In this document: positions 62,480 to 64,000 of the stretch, one piece after another
Layout: the number at the start of each line of letters is the position of its first letter
Numbering within the stretch: the first letter of the stretch is position 1
Assembly: GCA_905221605.1 (NCBI GenBank)
Contig: CAJNDS010002426.1
Location: 331,686-395,685 of the forward strand
Reading direction: 5' to 3'
Origin: Symbiodinium natans
Taxonomy: Eukaryota > Sar > Dinophyceae > Suessiales > Symbiodiniaceae
Length of the DNA: 64,000 bases
Position numbers and translations under genes: made by a program
Notes under the pieces: generated by a model
Seen by the model: only the letters and a program-made list of their open reading frames with translations
Told to the model about the DNA's origin: nothing
The model's database searches: none

Positions 62480-64000
62480 GCCCAAAGGGCTTGTGACCAT
62501 GTGGCATCCCATGTTGCCACGGTTAGAGTGCTGTGCAAGTGCTGCGCCTGCTTGTGGCCTGCCTGAGGTCGTTGTAAGTGAAGGCAGCGCATGCCCTCGC
62601 CAAAAGGACTTCAACCTCGATGTGCATAGGGCGAGGGGGTGCAAGCGCAGTCCTGGCAGATCTTGGCATCTTGACAGACACAGACAAATCTTCAGAACCA
62701 GACGATTCATCTCCGTTACTCCTCACTTAAGTCATGTAATTAGTTTTGGAATCCAGGATGGCCTATAAGGCCGTATAGTCCCCATAATCAAGCCTACAAA
62801 CACTGTATATTTGCAATTAAATATCACTTGTGACATGATTAATGCCATCTTGTAAATTATAGCCACTTTTCTTTGAAACACGATGGTTTGATATGATACC
62901 AACTTGTATCATAGCTAAATCTTTATCATCCAAGATGTATATATATATATATACATATATATGTATATCAGTACATCCCATAAATGTAGTCATATCACAT
63001 GTTGTTTGATGAGGATATAAAGTATAATTTTACTCTGGTTCGTGCGCCGACAGGAGCTATGATTGTCAGTATTTGACGAAAGCCATGCAGTTGTGCCGAA
63101 CTCAGCGGCCTGTTGTGAGGGCTGTGAAAGCAGACAGACAGACATTTTCAACTAGCGAGATTTCGCAGACAGTGTATCAACGCGATAGGGTTCTTTCATT
63201 AAGAGTAAGAAAGTCTGACATTGACCTGCGTGTGCGGCGCCCGCGATGCGCCTGCGATGCGCTTGCGATGCGCCTGCGATGCGCCTGCGATGCGTCTGCG
63301 ATGCGCCCGCGATACGTGGACGCTTTTCCTCGAGCGGCGTTGCGTTCTGGACAACAATCCTACTTTTCCACAGCACGCGCGGATTTCTCGGAGACCGTGA
63401 AACATCCCAAATTACATGTTTGTTTGGCTTCGTGGATGGTGTCGAATCGCGCCTAGGCCCCAAGCACTTTTGAGGCTTGCAAATTGCATCCCGAAAACGT
63501 GGCAGGCTCGTGATTTCCTGCATTTTGGGGGCCGTTAGCGCCAGACTGAGGGGATTTGCAATTTGCCATGTTGGAAATCGCGCTCCTGCCTAGGCACGTG
63601 CGTATCTAAATCGCCATCTTTCGAGGTGCAGGACGCGCGAAACTGTCGTCTTTTGGTCTGTTTGGAGGACATCCGAAGCTCCGGTGGCTCGAAAGCTGAC
63701 TGGTGTAGTACAAACGTAGTACGCCGAGGACGTCCGGAGGTCCAGAGGCTCGGAAGTCTGTAGTACACAGGCAGCAGGCGGCTGCGCGTCATCGCATTCC
63801 TCGTGTTCTGGAGGGCTTGCTCATTGTTTGGGGTCTAGGCTGCATAATCAATAAGAGTGAGACAACAGATGATTGGACTTCGTGGCCTTCTGCAACTACC
63901 ATTCGCCAAGGTCATTGATTTCCGCGGCCGGGTTGCCTCAGCAAGCTGACTGCTGCGATGTTATGATGTTGCTAGGGAAACAGAACTAGCAGGCGAATGA
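62480..64000. other. 3' part of the window, no gene recognised
   Basis: AT-rich from about 62,760 to 63,050, with a TATATA run at about 62,938-62,972. No exon, array or TIR element could be supported up to the window end apart from the 11-bp repeat at 63.24 kb. Confidence 0.5.
63236..63312 (+). repeat. 11-bp tandem repeat, seven copies (CCTGCGATGCG)
   Basis: Seven units of CCTGCGATGCG with single-base changes (CTTGC, TCTGC, CCCGC). As 11 is not a multiple of 3, all frames are read in turn; the longer ORF across it is not evidence of coding. Confidence 0.95.

Noticed and set aside
1-64000. tRNA, 5S rRNA, spliced-leader RNA or snRNA genes
   Set aside because: I looked for T-loop-like GTTCGA motifs and for the conserved spliced-leader sequence by eye and found nothing that folds or matches; a covariance-model scan would be decisive.

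Overview
The window looks like nuclear DNA of a dinoflagellate, probably a Symbiodiniaceae/Suessiales-type species (inference). The reasons are: protein genes cut into exons of 26-150 nt; introns that mostly start with GC instead of GT and end in AG; all recognised genes on the + strand; a PPR protein joined to an RluA-type pseudouridine synthase; and dozens of interstitial TTTAGGG/CCCTAAA arrays inside introns. There is one 100-N scaffold gap (36401-36500). No rRNA, tRNA, CRISPR array or bacterial-type operon was seen.

Layout. 1-2.85 kb: AT-rich, gene-poor, with a decayed fragment resembling an A32/FtsK-type viral packaging ATPase. 4.58-6.46 kb: exons of a Cys-loop (pentameric ligand-gated) ion channel covering M1, M2, M3 and possibly M4. 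8.5-19.8 kb: an SV2/SVOP-like major facilitator transporter in about 18 exons. 20.4-22.9 kb: a small secreted protein with an HWW...NNCQHF signature of permuted papain-fold (LRAT/PPPDE-like) enzymes. 23.9-27.7 kb: proteasome subunit alpha type-6 (PSMA6) in about 14 exons, the best-supported gene here. 28.8-46.0 kb: a PPR/RluA fusion gene. One of its introns holds a 7.3-kb repeat block (29.8-37.1 kb) made of three GA/CT-rich segmental copies, a 12-copy 88-bp satellite with inverted copies, AT palindromes and the scaffold gap. 46.6-58.2 kb: a large secreted Cys-rich protein with PAN/apple-like, cadherin-like and lectin-like segments in long exons. 58.8-62.5 kb: exons of an alpha-helical protein that may be the same gene or the next one. 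62.5-64 kb: no gene recognised.

The genes do not form a pathway. What unites 3-46 kb is the intron content: telomere-like arrays plus several families of about 75-200 bp terminal-inverted-repeat (TIR) elements. One TIR element sits in the last part of the RluA coding sequence with an 8-bp target duplication, and splicing it out would exactly restore the frame, which is the signature of an introner. Several telomere-like arrays are flanked by 13-31 bp direct duplications of the host sequence, as if telomeric DNA had been inserted at staggered breaks. From 46 kb on the exons become long and both kinds of insert almost vanish. Exon limits were read by eye from protein homology, phase and splice dinucleotides. 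Those given as exact are consistent in phase unless stated; others are approximate.
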